This document shows positions 62,499 through 64,000 of a DNA stretch of 64,000 nt, one piece after another. This DNA comes from Ktedonobacteria bacterium brp13 (GTDB taxonomy: Bacteria > Chloroflexota > Ktedonobacteria > Ktedonobacterales > Ktedonobacteraceae). Position numbers and translations under genes: made by a program. The stretch's first letter is position 1. Each line of letters starts with the position of its first letter. The stretch is taken from assembly GCA_015099395.1 (NCBI GenBank), contig AP024096.1, positions 5,807,485-5,871,484 on the forward strand. Reading direction: 5' to 3'. A model generated the notes under the pieces. That model ran no database searches, was not told the DNA's origin, and saw only the letters and a program-made list of their open reading frames with translations.

Positions 62499-63686
62499 AT
62501 GGAGCAATACAGTTATTGGCAACGGGCAAAGCAGCTACTTATTACCGGGCTTGTTATCTCTACAATATTTCTAGCAGGGTGCAATACTAACAGTCAGATG
62601 CAGAGTGGTGCCAGTGGCCCGGACGGAGCTAATGGCAAAGGGTGTAACAGGGTCGGTGTCTTGCTGCCAGATACAACCTCCTCTCCACGTTGGGAGCAGT
62701 ATGATCATCCCTTGCTCATCGGGGCTATTGATGCAGCAATTCCAGGTGTTCACATTGATTACAATAACGCCCATGGTGTTAGCGATACACAGATTGCAGT
62801 GGCAAAACAAGACCTGGCGCAAGGTGACTGTATTCTGGTCATCTCATCGGTTGATAGTGTTGCCTCAGCACAGATTGTAAGCGCTGCAAAGGCGCAGAAT
62901 GTGCCGGTCATCGCCTATGATCGTCTCATTGAATCCAGCGCAACCAACTATTATGTTTCTTTTGACGGTGTTGCCGTTGGTAAGTTGCAGGCACAGTATA
63001 TTGTTGACAATTATCAGAAATTTAGCGCAATAAATCAGACGACTGGCGTAGGACATACAAATGTCTTTATGATTAGCGGTTCACAGACCGATACCAACGC
63101 ACTGCTCTTTAGCAAAGGAGTGCACGAAATTTTGGATCCATACTTTGCTGATAAAACCCTGACCTTCCAAAATGAGGTCTTTACACCTGGTTGGAGTGGC
63201 CCGCTTGCAGCCACGGAGGCCGCCGTCGCACTGAGCAATGCCAGTAGAAACATTCAGATCCTCTATGTCGCGAATGATGATATGGCTGCGAACGTTATCG
63301 ATACGATGACGAAGATGGGTATCAACAATAGTGGAGGCAACAATGTCTTGATTACCGGTCAGGATGCCTCCGTTGTCGGTATTCGTAACATCCTCTTAGG
63401 CAACCAGAGTATGACGGTCTATAAGCCGGTTGTGAAAGAGACACTGGGTGTCGGTGCTCTGGTGAAGGCACTCCACAACGGGACCTCTACGGCGGCCATC
63501 ACTGGCGGTCAGACCTCTGCGACGTCAGATGGTGGGAGTATCCCTTCGGTCCTGGTGCAGCCAATCCCGGTCGATATTACTAATATCCGGCCGACAGTAC
63601 TCAAAGATAACTATGTAAAATTGAGCGACATCTGTCAGGGCGTCACCAATGCTGCTGCTGCCAGCATCTGTACGCCCCATTCTTGA
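62499..63686 (+). CDS. Sugar ABC-type substrate-binding lipoprotein (XylF/RbsB-like)
   Basis: The 395-residue protein starts with a lipoprotein signal (LLITGLVISTIFLAGC; lipidated Cys). A type I periplasmic-binding fold follows, with RVGVLLPDTTSSPRWEQYDHPLL, VPVIAYDRLIESSATNYYVSFDGVAVGKLQAQY and ANDDMAANVIDTM. The ITGQDASVVGIRNILLGNQSMTVYKP stretch closely resembles xylose-binding XylF. No permease or ATPase gene follows within the window, and a LacI-type regulator starts 260 bp downstream. It may deliver sugar to a transporter beyond the edge or serve as ligand receptor for the divergent cache sensor. Confidence 0.9.
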   Translation: MEQYSYWQRAKQLLITGLVISTIFLAGCNTNSQMQSGASGPDGANGKGCNRVGVLLPDTTSSPRWEQYDHPLLIGAIDAAIPGVHIDYNNAHGVSDTQIAVAKQDLAQGDCILVISSVDSVASAQIVSAAKAQNVPVIAYDRLIESSATNYYVSFDGVAVGKLQAQYIVDNYQKFSAINQTTGVGHTNVFMISGSQTDTNALLFSKGVHEILDPYFADKTLTFQNEVFTPGWSGPLAATEAAVALSNASRNIQILYVANDDMAANVIDTMTKMGINNSGGNNVLITGQDASVVGIRNILLGNQSMTVYKPVVKETLGVGALVKALHNGTSTAAITGGQTSATSDGGSIPSVLVQPIPVDITNIRPTVLKDNYVKLSDICQGVTNAAAASICTPHS

Positions 63687-63707
63687 TAAAAAGAGATCAG
63701 TGTTTGC

Positions 63708-63740
63708 AAAGGGAGAGCCAGAGTGGCCCTCCCTTTCTTA
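63708..63740 (+). terminator. Terminator after the sugar-binding gene
   Basis: AAAGGGAG-A-GCCA pairs with TGGC-C-CTCCCTTT around GAG, with TCTTA following. It starts 21 bp past the stop. Confidence 0.8.
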
Positions 63741-63946
63741 AACATATAAAGCCTTCAGAGCCTGTCGTTGAAGTATTGTGCACCACTATGGCTAATCTGC
63801 TTTTACAAGCAAAGATTTGACAATGAGCTCATAAAGCTGTAAAGTATGAAATATTATTCATATTTACCTGTCAGGCGCAGGTTTTATTTTTTACGATGGA
63901 GCTTCTCAAAGTGCAGGTGCAGCTAATGCACAAGAGATGAGTAGAG

Positions 63947-64000
63947 ATGACGCAGCGTAGAGTAACGGCAACCAGGCAGTTATCAACGGTGATTAACGTT
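63947..64000 (+). CDS. LacI-family regulator, first 18 codons only
   Basis: The frame reads MTQRRVTATRQLSTVINV to the window edge. STVINV matches the start of the LacI helix-turn-helix, and the complete regulator at 46473 reads RHSTVIDVAKKAG at the same place. GAGATGAG lies seven bases before the ATG, and other nearby ATGs run into stops at once. It follows a sugar-binding lipoprotein gene, fitting a regulator of that sugar's uptake. The identification rests on six to eight residues and context. Confidence 0.6.
   Translation, partial: MTQRRVTATRQLSTVINV

Overview
This window looks like chromosomal DNA of a filamentous, sporulating Chloroflexota bacterium of the Ktedonobacteria type. The grounds are indirect: mid-range GC, many paralogous signalling genes (a WD40 kinase, a TPR NB-ARC pair, cache/HAMP and GAF proteins), recent segmental duplications, and intergenic spaces full of palindromic repeats. 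No rRNA or tRNA gene and no CRISPR array was seen. The taxonomic call is an inference.

Layout. 1-3.2 kb (minus): PQQ synthesis genes in the order pqqA-B-C-D-E, with pqqE cut by the window edge; pqqA encodes only 24 residues. 3.4-4.2 kb: a 727-bp mobile element with 8-bp target duplications, then a membrane-anchored lytic transglycosylase. 5.7-7.7 kb (minus): a bacterial nitric oxide synthase followed 35 bp later by an H-NOX heme-NO sensor with a C-terminal extension. 8-11 kb (minus): an ECF sigma factor, an overlapping membrane protein with a duplicated extracytoplasmic domain, and a Pro-Thr-rich membrane protein. 11-13 kb: nested palindromic repeats. 13-16.6 kb (plus): a double-glycine leader peptide, a short HlyD-like protein and a C39 peptidase/ABC exporter. 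17.3-23.1 kb: a large inverted repeat carrying two almost identical six-TM genes around a monooxygenase, an MFS carrier and an SDR. 23-29 kb: MBL hydrolase, SDR, two membrane proteins and an alkylsulfatase. 30-38.8 kb: cupin, sensor kinase, HNH nuclease and membrane/sensor proteins. 38.9-40.1 kb: another palindrome cluster.

40-50 kb: cupredoxin, membrane protein, Ser/Thr kinase with a seven-bladed WD40 domain, a D-2-hydroxyacid dehydrogenase divergent from a LacI regulator, and a duplicated zone with chimeric pseudogenes, a methyltransferase and a GNAT acetyltransferase. 50-56 kb (minus): the most striking locus, a small BELL-like effector followed by two NB-ARC/TPR receptors. The effector's C-terminus and both receptors' N-termini carry the same short Asn/Gly-rich motif, the arrangement expected of bacterial amyloid signalling in programmed cell death or immunity. 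56-64 kb: peroxiredoxin-like protein, NYN-like protein, alkyltransferase-like protein, DapA-like lyase, a dense DnaA-box cluster, a cache/HAMP sensor, a sugar-binding lipoprotein and the first 18 codons of a LacI-type regulator.

Four systems deserve most attention: the BELL/NLR amyloid pair, the NOS/H-NOX pair, the double-glycine peptide exporter with an unusual uncharged core peptide, and the transposed palindromic elements whose ends can be fixed from target duplications and from an empty site in the window.
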